DNA of 46,285 nt from Mnemiopsis leidyi (taxonomy: Eukaryota > Ctenophora > Tentaculata > Lobata > Bolinopsidae). This document shows positions 37,001-46,285 of this stretch, piece after piece. The translations under genes were made by a program, and so were the position numbers. The stretch is from assembly GCA_000226015.1 (NCBI GenBank), contig JH153555.1, forward strand, positions 225,996 to 272,280, written 5' to 3'. A model generated the notes under the pieces. The model was not told where the DNA came from. It was given only the letters and a program-made list of their open reading frames with translations, and searched no databases. The stretch's first letter is position 1, and each line of letters starts with the position of its first letter.

Positions 37001-40000
37001 TGGTAATTTATAATCGCGCTTGTCAACACGGTGTACGAGCTCCTTGTTTTACATAGGATTATTATATAGGAATCTCTGTCATCAAGACAACCCAATTGGC
37101 TACGTTACACCAAATTTAAACTCCTGAGAGATTTAGAGTGGCACAGCAACTTACGAAATGATGTTATAGCCATTACGGTACTATAGCCCTACAAAGCATT
37201 ATAATCGTTACTCGCACGATTTTCCCACAATTAACACATCGCCCCGTTAAACGTTGCCAGAGTTTTGACAGTTTTCCACTGGCAGTGGACTTTCATCTGG
37301 AACTGTCGTTCGATAGTGCTGCTTTTCTGTCCGCCTGTAATTGTTAACAACTTTTCCTCCTCCCCGTCTTGTGACTTGTATACTTTTTGTTGCTGCAAAA
37401 CTACAAGAATTTTACTAACAATTAGGAAAGGGGGAGAGCCTTGAAGAATTCATGTTGTGTCCCCTGCTTGAGATGAAACGTTCCTCTGTCGATTGAAATG
37501 ATTAGTGAGAGCGGATTTCTGAGGAGATTCAAGGAGCATTTCCTGCCGGAACTTTACTTTGACACCCATGACAAGGTAGTTGTAAAACTCTGTCACTGTG
37601 AACTATCAATAAGTACGGTAACAATAACAATATACGTAACTCTTAAAGTAACATTTCTAGTCACAATAATGAATGCAGTGACAAATAAAGTAATTGTAAA
37701 ATGCCGGGTTCTAAATATAAATAGAAAAACAGCTCAGTGACAACAACCAATACAAGTACAGGTATCATTACGATGGTTTCTTCTAGCTGATATTTAGTTA
37801 ACGTGATGACGTGGAAGTCCATATCATCAAGACTAAAATAAATTTGAAACTTAAACAAACCTATCAGTTTTAACAAGTAGGAGTGGCAAGTGTGCCGTAC
37901 AAAAATAATATCGATTATCGACTCGAAGTTCGAACACATGGTTTTGACCGGGACCATTTCTACGTAATCCTTGCAGTGTGGTTGAATTTCCCCGTGAGCC
38001 ATGTTGGCGTTTATTACTCTTGTTCAAACCATCCTCGACCCGAAATTCTTAGTGCAGATCGTACAGATTCATCTGATAAACAAGATTAACATGATTGATC
38101 TGTCAGCCTGGACCTCGCTTGTAAAGTGTCTGCGCTATTCTGTAAGCTGCATTTAGTGCCGTTCATTGGAACATTGGATTATTGTGGCATATTTAGAGAT
38201 TTTCGTAACAGTAACAAGGCTGAATCTTCCACATTTCCTGCTATGAATAGTCGTCTTTGCATGGTTGCTTGTCGATACCAATCTGTAGTATCCGTGAAAT
38301 GCTATCTGGTAAACAGCTAGCCTCAATAATTAATTTTTTAGATATTTTGTTCATTTCCTATTTTAAGACGAAAACAAAAGCAGAGGTTCCATAGACTCTT
38401 ATAGGTTCTGGGTGTGTAGTAATAGTCGTCGTTTGTTACTTATGGACTAATTCTCTGCATCTGAACGCATGCACTAGACTACAACATTTCAGAAAGAAGA
38501 AGATTCTATAGAGAAAGAGGAGAAACATCAGTTGGAGGAAAACGATGTCCGCACTTACAAGAACAGGGTCGATAAATTGGAGAAACTCATCAAGGTACTA
38601 CTGTTTTTGTAATTTAGTTACCACTGTTTAGTTACAAGTTACAACTGTTAAGTGTTTAGTTACCGTTGTTACTGCTCCGTTTGGAGAATCAGTTTTGTAT
38701 GCGAAACTTTCCAGAATATGGTAGTTCTCTTTCTCAAACCGTAGATAGATAAAAAAGTAGTTGAGTAAATGAAATTAACTAATTTCAGGCCAAGGAGAAC
38801 AGTATAAAAACATTTATCACAAAAAACGATGCACTAACGTCTGAACTTTTGGGTGTCAAAGATATGCTCTATGAGAAGGACATGGCTTTCAGGTAATTTT
38901 TTATACTAATTGTACTTATTGTATCACTTGCTTTTTTAACAAAAGCAGCAAAGGTTTTACGGAAAAATTAAGTTCTTACATAGCCTTGTGTGATTGCGAT
39001 TTCTTATTCGAGAAAATTTCTTAATCAAAACATTTTATGCACATAATTCGGCAATCATGGCACGCCGTCTTGTTGCATTTACAAATTTAGTTTCTGAAAG
39101 TTGGTATCCTGTCAGGTCTGTCAGTGACTCTCTAAACATTGTGGTGGAGAGGTGTAATCACAAGTCGAAACAAGTGCAGGAACAGATGGAAACTAACGAG
39201 AATCTTTCCGATCAAAATGCTGTGAGTGTATGTTTAATGTTTATTCATTGTGATCAGAGTTTTCTATTGTCATTATCAGCAGCAGCTGATTAATTTGTCG
39301 AAAATATAAAATTCCATTGCCTAGGCACTTAAATCAGAAGTTGAAATTATGAAAAGAAAAGTGTCGGATCTCGAGAGTGAGGTCGTGGATTATCAGAAAT
39401 TGAACGAGGAAAACAATGATGCATACAAAAATCAAGTAAGCAGGCGACTTTCTTTTTTTTCTTTCGTTCCTAATTTTCTTATTCGGCTATCGAAACTTCA
39501 AAAATAAGATCATCTCCATTGAAGAGTTGTAAATGTTATGTATGAAGTCAGCATATTAAGTTAATTTTCTTAGAAACAGCTTCTCCGAAAAAGAGAGGAA
39601 GAACTTTTGGAACTACGAAGGGAATTCGAGGAAAAGATCGACATGCAATCAGAGTCTACAGCTTCTGTCAGGAAGAAGGCTGAGAGGTGTTCGAACGAGA
39701 GTGAAGAACTTAGAGAACAGCTAAAGAAGTTAAAGGAGAAGTTTGATAAAGAAAAGGAGTGTCATTTCACGGAAATTCAGAACCTTGAGCAAGAGAAGTA
39801 AGCCAAAGAGCTTGTTTTTCTTAGGCGATCATTCATCTATCTGAATATAATTGGTTTTTTGTCTGCAAGGTTTGGCGGTAACTTTAGTTTAACCTGTAAA
39901 ACCCCAGGACCGAACTGATCCAGAAGATGAGCAGTACCGAGAACCAACTGAAAAAATCTCGCGAGGAATATAACTCCGTGGCTAACAACCTTACTTATAC

Positions 40001-43000
40001 TGAAAGTGACTTCCACGCTCTTCAGCTCAAGTTCAATAGGTTTGTTTGAATCATTCTGAACCCTCATCGTTTAATTAATCGCAACTCGTAGAAATCGTCC
40101 GATGCATATAACTTGTCAAAATCAATAAAAGTCATTGTCAACGTACTTGATTATCTACTCCTACGGATTCACCGTCCTAATAAGCAATAACCAAACTTAG
40201 TTGGACATAATGAACAAAGAGGACCGACAAAATTTAGAATTCAAGGCCTGACACATCGCACATTTGTATCCCTGCAAGTGTTTGTAGCAAATCTTTCCTC
40301 CTCTCAGTCTCACTAAAGACCACGCCTCCCTGAAAACCGATCTCCAGAACCACGAGAAGAAGGTCAGCTCTCTGACGACGGAAAACAAAAGTGTGAAGAA
40401 GGAGTTGGAAAATCTAAAAATAGATCACGATACGCTTGTCCAGCAAAAAGTGTCTCATAATTCGAGAATTCAAAACCTACAGAGGGAGATCGAGGATGAA
40501 AAAGATAGGGGATTAAAGAATAGCCACATTATTGAGGTTTGATTTGGATCCGGGTAATCGTGTTATATCATTAATCGCGAACCACAATTACCCAACTTTA
40601 GAGTAGACGGGTAGCAACGACAATTTTATAGGATTTCCTGACAACCATTTACCGATAGTTGACGACTAAAGTTGCCAACCAGATAAAGTTATCTATCCTT
40701 GCCGTCCAGGACCTCAAGAGACAAGTACAGAACCAACAAAACGAGCTAGCGATATCTAACGCTCGCTCTAACGAGTTTGCTAAATCCTCGTTAGAGGAGG
40801 AGCAAGACATGAGGAGAAAGTGGCAGAATAGAATCAAGGATGCGGAGGACGAGGTCAACCGGCTAACCGCCAAGTAAGTTGTCATGCGGATGTCATTTCC
40901 GAATAATAATACAGGGCATTAGCATCGCTTTCTGGGATACTGGTCAGTGAACATCATATCAACATATCATACTGTGCTATTATTATGGCTACTCTCAGAG
41001 GCAAGATCATGTTGTAAATACTAAATTGTAAATACTAAATTGTAGATTTTGTAGAAAAATAAAGTATTCAGAATGACGTTAAATTTCTTTATTGGAATGT
41101 GCACAGTACATACATTAATTAACGCTCAATTCACATGTCATCAGTTTATATCTTAGATTCATGTACGCACCACTATTGGTCATTCAGTCCAACATTAATT
41201 ATTTCGAGACACTTACCTTCTTATCGCTGGCACGTGATCTCAAGTTTTTTTTCCGAAATCAATAAAACTAAATACTTTTCTGGGCATTAAAAGTTCAGGT
41301 AAAAGTCTTCCCGATAAACTTTTCTCACTTTAGTCTGTCGAAATACGTCTGTCATCATCAATTTTTCAATATGCAGATAAACACTCAATGTTTGCAATAC
41401 TTCTGGTAATTCAAACTTATTTTTCGTGCCCCTGCATTGGCGAGTCATCAGTCAAACGATAGAGCAATTAAGAGAGTATAAGCCAGCAACCTGACAAGTC
41501 ACCCCAAATCGAGTGATCTTATTCGCTGGGGAGTCGGAATTCCTTCTAAGGAAGTACGTCTCCAAAAATAACAAGTCCAAACTCCCAACTGTCTGATCAT
41601 GTATTGAAACTACTGTTGTGACACCTGTCAAGAGATTCCACCAAAACTCGGCCCCTCCACTCCTCCAGATCTAAATCCAGCCGCTCCGTGGGTGAAGTGC
41701 CTGGATCAGCTGCATGACAATCCGATAGTGGGTTGACACTGAGTTACGCTAAAAACTCGTATAACTGTCGTTACTATTTAACAAGACTCCAGAGCCCGGT
41801 GTACACTGTACTCTCGTAATTACAAGAGGCGTGTAGTGTGGGTATCATCAACAGCCCGGTTCCCAATTGTCAACACTTTCGAACAAGCCTCCCTCCCTCT
41901 CTCTCTCCCTCTAGCTTCCAGCTCAGAGCTTGACCGAGTTTGTTGTACATAAAACTCTGGGTTTAACTCGCTGGTTTTGACGTTGCTGATTCTGTTAGTA
42001 TTTTTCTCAGTTTAGTGGTATTGTTGGCGTCATGTCTTTCGTTCCAATCCCCGCAGCTGCTGTCGATGCTGATGAGTAAGTCATGGGTGCTGTTTTCATC
42101 ATACTGTTAGTATGTTTGTGGTTAACATTCCTTTTAAATTTTTTACGTTATTCTGAACTTGTTCAGAGCTGTGAGCAGTTCGATAGGTAATTTAAATTAG
42201 GCATCTAAGAATACACTTGAGAGTAGCTTTTTATATGGCCCACGCCATTATCAATTTTGAATTTTGATAGAAAGTGACACATAGTTGGTAGATTGATTAA
42301 GTTTCCTTCCGACTTTTTCAAAGTCACGAAATCATAGGTCAAACAACTTGTTTTTATTGCAAGTGACGGAGTCGTACATATAAACTTAAAACTCGCCCTG
42401 ATAGCACATCATCGCAAATGGTTTTATTTGTGTCATAATCTGCTAAGTGCTCTTAGTCCTTCGGTAGTTTGGTCGGATGTCGCCACCTAAGACAAGGTCC
42501 ATTCAATCCATTGATCATTTAAAAGATTGAGAAATCGTCCCACTCACCAAGATGTCACACCACTCACCAAAACGTCGACCCACTAACCAAGATATCACCT
42601 ACTGACCAAGCTAGCAGACACTAACCATATCCTTCCCCACAGACTGAAGCTATCCGAGAAGACCCGGTCTGAACAGTGTGCCGAGCTAGAACAAGTAAAC
42701 TATGACCTGGCCAGCACGAAGAGAAATTTAACTTCCCTAGAGAAGAAACATCACAATACGGAGGTCATGTTGGAAGAACACGTTAATCTGGACCAGGAGA
42801 ATCGGGACAAGATTGAAACTATGAAGAGGTAAGTCTTTGGGATAACAGTAGGGACAACAGTAGGGACAACAGTAGGGACAACAGTAGGGACAACAGTAGG
42901 GACAACAGTAGGGAAAACAGTAGGGACAACAGTATGGAAAACAGTAGGGACAACAACAGGGGAAGCTGTAGGGATAACAGTAGGGACAACAGTAGGGAAA

Positions 43001-45428
43001 ATAGTTTGGACAGCAGGGACTGGCATAGTGGAGGCAGAGGACATGTCAAATAGAATAAGGTCTTGTTGTTCGCTGGTTGTTTTAGTTAAACTTAAAGTAA
43101 AGTTGACACGTTTAAACTTTCTAAGACCTGTTTCACAGTATTCGTTTAAGTATAGAGAACCTTGGCAGTCAGTGATAGAGTTTGGAATAGCAGGTTTTGC
43201 AAAAATCAGAATTTACGTGTACCGAGATTTAACTGATGAAAGTTTGCAATAAGTCGCTGAGAGGTTGCAATAAGTCCGTAGTTATTTGAAAATGAAAATA
43301 TATCATTTCAAAGTGTAAATGTTGGGGACTCTCACAGCGTTGATCAGAAAGGTGCTGACACGTGAAGCTGGCTGTGACTAGACAGGATATATTTCACAAT
43401 GACAGCAGTTGACTAAGACTACATTTTGAAATAATAAAGTGCAAATGAGGAGGAGAAACTAACTGGGAGTCAGGACCAAGTACAAGTTTCCCATACATCA
43501 GATTTGCACGTCACATTATGTTTCATAGAACTGATTCCCGTTCTGTCAAGGCATCACGCCTCACCCTCTAGTACTTACTCGTGGAGTTTTCCGTTGTGTT
43601 CAAGTTGTCGTTAGATACAGGACCAGTTTTCCCAGTGCTCGTTGACTGCTTTCTAAAACGATTTCTTTGGTATAAAATATAATTTGACGTGTATTCTTAT
43701 CCTAGCATTCCAAAATAAAAATTGAAGTTGCATTAAGGCGACCTCAATAGAAGAAGAGGAACCCTTAAATTTTTAGGGGAATTTGTCAGAGCTTGTTTTA
43801 TGGTTGATAAATAATTGCTTTTATGACTAGTCACTGTTTTGTTAAAATAGTTTGTATGAAGCACTGTTTAAATGTTTAATGGAAATGTCAAGTGTCATTG
43901 TTATGTACTTGTCACTATATAGTGTTGTCGCTATATCGTATATAGTATGGTTACCGTTTGGATTTATTGTTATGTGAATCGCATTTGTTTTGTTGACACT
44001 GTAGAGCTCTAATTCTACTATCAACCCAATTCAGTCGGGGGGGGGGGGGGGGGGGGAGGTGCGAATCTGTCAAATGAAAAAAGGAATTGGTAATCGAAAA
44101 TGTTTTTGCCATTTCTTGCGCCAGTGACCCCCTCCGTTTTTACCAGAAACTTCAACAGGAGAATGAACGAATATCAGAGTCAGATTGTAGCTCTAAAACA
44201 AGAGAAAGAAGAAGATCTCCGGCAGCAGAGAGAGCTGAGGAACAAGATCAAGACACTTACAGAGAGAGTGGAGGATCTGGAGCACGAGGAGGAGATATCT
44301 GAGAGAAAAAAACAGGAGGTATGTCCGGGAAAGAGTTGTCAAGACCTCATTCCGAATTTTGTATGAGATTTCCCCATTCAAATGAACAATTTTATACTGT
44401 TTGTGCCAATTCTGGACGATATATGATTCTAATCTACCTTTGCAGATGACAAGGCAAGTGGCACGACTGCAGGAACAAGTGGAGACTGCTAACGGAACTG
44501 TAGTTGAGTTAAGTGAAGATCTGGAGAAAGCAAACAGTAGGGCTGACAAGACTCACAAGGACAGTCTGCTTGCCATGGAACAGGTATATATTGAGTTAAC
44601 TGAGCTTGTTGGTTTAGTCGAAATCAGAGTGTCTTTGATTACTGCCCCAGTGCGACTAGCTTCTGCTCCCGCGTCCTTCATCTGCATTCTGCAGAATATA
44701 CACTCTCTTTCAAGGCAAACGTTGTTAAATTATTTTCACAATATCACTTGGAAATGAAGTTGAGTCCATCGGTGCACGTGGGCTCAATGTATGATGATTG
44801 GATACTGAATTAGGATCAGTTGGTCCGCTTTCACGGTTAAATACCTTTTTTGTGTTGTGTAATAATCATCTAATTAAACAAGACAACATTTTTGAAAATG
44901 ATGAATTTTAGATTTTTCAGTAACTCAATACATAGTTATATTGCTTAATAGTTTTTTGTAATAAAAGCTTATAAGATAAAATGAGATAATATTCCAACAG
45001 AACACGAACGTCCTGGCTGAGAAGGACGAGGAGATAGAGATGGTGAAGAAGACGTGCCGGGGAACTATAAACCTCCTCAAGACCCAACTAGAGGCAGCCG
45101 AACTGGAGATCAGTAAACTTGTGAGTAATGCAACTTCTTAACAATAAAGTATTTTCAGCAAGACGGCTACTTTCAGGTTAGTTCCTGAAAAATTGGACTT
45201 ATCATAAGTCCATGGATGGGATGATTATTTTTCATATAGCCGCGTAAATTCGGTTATGACAATTTAATTTTACGTTTTAACACACTTTGTCACTTTTATC
45301 ACCAGGTTCTGATCAAGAAGGAGCTGGAAGGTGAGATAATGTTGCTCCAAGGTGATCTAGACGAAGCTGAGGCGACTGTAAACGAGCTAAACAACGAGAT
45401 TCCTCGTCAGCAAGACATTCTAGAACAG
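31029..45428 (+). CDS. Large coiled-coil protein, family not identified (3' end beyond window)
   Basis: Sixteen exons with matching phases give 1263 residues so far: 31029-31289, 31525-33018, 34650-34721, 38493-38594, 38789-38892, 39116-39221, 39325-39435, 39574-39797, 39908-40039, 40308-40536, 40659-40873, 42643-42828, 44147-44318, 44446-44583, 45001-45120, 45306-45428. The head has a basic SFRFSFRKKIKDVVK stretch near residues 57-75. Exon 2 (498 codons, unusually large here) holds a lysine-rich part and then a long Ser/Glu/Asp-rich, probably disordered region with an acidic run near 32495-32545. From exon 3 onward nearly all sequence is heptad-like, charged coiled coil without prolines. The end resembles myosin/cingulin-type tails in general character only (LEGEIMLLQGDLDEAEATV). 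No motor, FERM, ankyrin or other globular domain is seen. Exon 44147 has an alternative in-frame acceptor at 44159. I chose 31029 as start; M at 31035 is also possible. Confidence 0.85.
33019..34649. other. Intron 2 of the coiled-coil gene
   Basis: 1.6 kb with no exon recognised. It contains a cluster of nuclear-receptor-like half-sites at 34076-34096, otherwise AT-rich simple DNA. Confidence 0.6.
34076..34096 (-). promoter_or_regulatory. Three nuclear-receptor half-sites (DR2 plus DR1 spacing)
   Basis: On the + strand TCACCT, C, TGACCT, CA, TGACCT. Read on the minus strand this is AGGTCA-TG-AGGTCA-G-AGGTGA, two perfect half-sites two bases apart and a third one base away. RXR and COUP-type receptors bind such direct repeats in animals. 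The match is visible; binding is not shown. Confidence 0.4.
34722..38492. other. Longest intron (3.8 kb) of the coiled-coil gene
   Basis: No internal exon of the full-length transcript was found. A candidate alternative first exon lies at 37498-37575. The remaining DNA is AT-rich with scattered short frames lacking coding character. Confidence 0.5.
37498..37575 (+). CDS. Candidate alternative first exon of the coiled-coil gene
   Basis: ATG at 37498 opens 26 codons (MISESGFLRRFKEHF... ending THDK) to a donor at 37576 (AAG|GTAGTT). It ends in phase 0, as required to join the next exon at 38493. An in-frame TGA at 37474-37476 rules out use as a plain internal exon in this frame, so it would be a first coding exon with its own leader. 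A TTAG acceptor-like site at about 37425 could mark a 5' untranslated intron. The peptide is not coiled coil and would replace the disordered head. Confidence 0.4.
40875..41063 (+). terminator. Candidate internal 3' end of the coiled-coil gene
   Basis: If the intron after exon 40659-40873 is kept, the frame reads AAG TAA and stops at 40875-40877, giving a protein of 1017 residues. Then, 180 bases on, four TGTA motifs (41013, 41027, 41041, 41050) come directly before AATAAA at 41058-41063, with a TTGGAATGTG stretch after. TGTA is the binding site of the CFIm cleavage factor in animals, so the cluster supports a real poly(A) site. Confidence 0.5.
41949..42075 (+). promoter_or_regulatory. Candidate internal promoter and first exon (MSFVPIPAAAVDADE)
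   Basis: ATG at 42032 opens 14 codons plus two bases to a donor GTAAGT at 42076. The exon ends in phase 2, exactly what the next exon (42643) needs. If instead exon 40873 were spliced to the acceptor at 42010 in its own phase, the frame downstream would be lost. A TATA-like CATAAAACT at 41949-41957 lies about 80 bases before the ATG. Use would make a tail-only coiled-coil protein, as known for the Drosophila myosin rod protein made from an internal Mhc promoter. The parallel is only structural. Confidence 0.45.
42840..43019. repeat. 12-bp tandem repeat just after a splice donor
   Basis: About 15 copies of ACAGTAGGGACA with G/A and other single changes begin about ten bases after the donor of exon 42643-42828. 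Long minus-strand frames rich in Val-Pro-Thr across it are by-products. Confidence 0.95.
43020..44146. other. Remainder of the intron before exon 44147
   Basis: AT-rich with no exon recognised. It contains a run of 20 G at 44037-44056, about 90 bases before the splice acceptor. Confidence 0.6.
44037..44056. repeat. Poly-G run of 20
   Basis: Twenty consecutive G on the + strand in the intron, upstream of exon 44147. The true length may differ because long homopolymers are often misread. Confidence 0.9.
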
Positions 45429-45495
45429 GTACCCACCATTTTACAACAGGTATCTACCATTCTAAAAAATGTGCCTATCATTGTAGAACAGGTAC
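45416..45495 (+). other. Degenerate 21-nt repeat giving three in-frame splice donors
   Basis: The end of exon 45306-45428 (ATTCTAGAACAG|GTACC) is echoed downstream: ATTTTACAACAG|GTATC (donor after 45449) and ATTGTAGAACAG|GTACT (donor after 45491). A further copy that lost its CAG lies between them. The spacings are 21 and 42 bases, so each donor keeps the frame and the extra residues are VPTILQQ and then VSTILKNVPIIVEQ. The open frame runs on to 45635. Confidence 0.6.
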
Positions 45496-45754
45496 TTTTT
45501 GAGAAGGTTGTGACATCAATAACTTATTTGTTTTCTAAAAGTTCAATCGACCCGATTAATTCAGATAGGCAAATTGTTGCCTTAATGCAACATATCAGTC
45601 ACAAAGACATTGAGCTGTTAATCCTGCATACTTGAAATATCGCATATCAATGTGGTATTCGTTAACATTTTGCCCATGTTAAGTCATGTAAACACAACAT
45701 TTAGTCCTTGAAAGGTAATCTGACTTATATGTGTCAGATTTGAAGATGAAGGTT

Positions 45755-45852
45755 CTGTAGCGCTCCTCTGGCCTCTGCAGCTGAAGTATTTCCGATATTT
45801 TGTGATCACTGTAGCGCTCCTCTGCTGAAGTATTTCCGATATTTAGTGATCA
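45755..45852. repeat. Recent tandem duplication (54 and 44 bp)
   Basis: CTGTAGCGCTCCTCTG begins at 45755 and again at 45809. The copies are nearly identical up to GTGATCA, except that the first has 10 extra bases (GGCCTCTGCA). Confidence 0.9.
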
Positions 45853-46073
45853 CTGGCCAGAGCGATAAAGTTTAAGGCGAAACACCGAAATTTGAATCCA
45901 GTCATACGGTCAATTTGACCTTTAATTCATCTTGAATTGTTGATTGTAGTCTACGATTTCAAACGTGATATCCCAAACCTCTCTAACTTTAATTTCTCAT
46001 AATTTTTGTTTTACATTTCACATCCCCATTCAGTCACATTTAGAACGTCCTTAGTCCCACAATTCACCAGCCC

Positions 46074-46285
46074 CTAAAAACAAGGCAACCCCTATAAACC
46101 AGACAACCCCTATAAACCAGGCAACCCCTATAAACCAGACAAACCCTATATACCAGACAACCCCTATAAACAAGACAACCCCTATAAACTAGATAACCTC
46201 TCTTAACCAGACAACCCCTATAAACCAGACAACCCCTATAAACCAGACAACCCCTATAAACCAGACAAACCCTATATACCAGACA
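46074..46285. repeat. 18-bp minisatellite running off the window end
   Basis: At least eleven copies of AACCAGACAACCCCTATA, differing by single bases, fill the last ~210 bases. The array is cut by the window edge. Confidence 0.95.

Noticed and set aside
39798..39805. Another possible retained-intron stop (AAG TAA) after exon 39574-39797
   Set aside because: Any phase-2 exon ending AA before GTAA gives this stop by construction. Unlike at 40875, no poly(A) signal with TGTA cluster was noticed nearby.
42751..43049. Val-Pro-Thr and Leu-Ser repeat proteins on the minus strand
   Set aside because: They are translations of the 12-bp intronic tandem repeat; a 12-bp unit keeps any open frame open.
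46074..46285. Degenerate telomere-like repeat (CCCCTA)
   Set aside because: The unit is 18 bp with a fixed AACCAGACA part, and coding exons of a gene lie just upstream. It is an interstitial minisatellite.

Overview
The window is animal nuclear DNA. It carries spliced genes with GT-AG introns whose reading phases match across every junction I used, metazoan protein families (an ezrin/radixin/moesin protein, the sperm/cilia-linked MYCBPAP and a rhodopsin-class receptor), decayed transposons, microsatellites and one 11-base assembly gap of N. AT-rich non-coding DNA, a non-LTR retroelement and an ERM protein clearly diverged from the vertebrate ones suggest an invertebrate, perhaps a non-bilaterian (cnidarian, sponge, placozoan or ctenophore). 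I cannot name the species. All recognised genes lie on the + strand.

Layout. 1-5400 has no convincing host gene: a decayed minus-strand LINE (about 1457-2815), 17-bp and 20-bp tandem repeats, and CGCGACAA-rich repeats. 5425-6321 is a GPCR whose coding region is intronless. 7206-10867 is the 3' half of MYCBPAP in nine exons; its 5' exons were not found, so the GPCR may sit inside a MYCBPAP intron. 10868-14449 is an island of inverted-repeat elements: three copies of a ~58-bp module in +/-/+ orientation, then a ~1.1 kb interior between perfect 26-bp inverted repeats. 14450-28774 is a complete 16-coding-exon ERM gene (555 aa). Its introns hold a tRNA-derived SINE (two copies), microsatellites and hairpins. 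An optional last exon (28884-28929) would add 14 residues after the canonical ERM end. 31029 to beyond 45428 is a large gene for a coiled-coil protein with a basic N-terminus and a long acidic, probably disordered segment. I could not assign it to a named family.

Most interesting. The coiled-coil locus shows a candidate internal polyadenylation site (four TGTA motifs just before AATAAA at 41058, following a stop at 40875) and, about 1 kb downstream, a phase-compatible candidate first exon (42032-42075). A second candidate first exon lies at 37498-37575. The locus may therefore make full-length, head-only and tail-only proteins. The last recognised exon ends in a degenerate ~21-nt repeat that gives three in-frame splice donors. 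The ERM gene has a stop codon overlapping a splice donor, so intron retention or splicing gives two C-termini. All isoform claims are inferences from phase and motifs and need RNA evidence.
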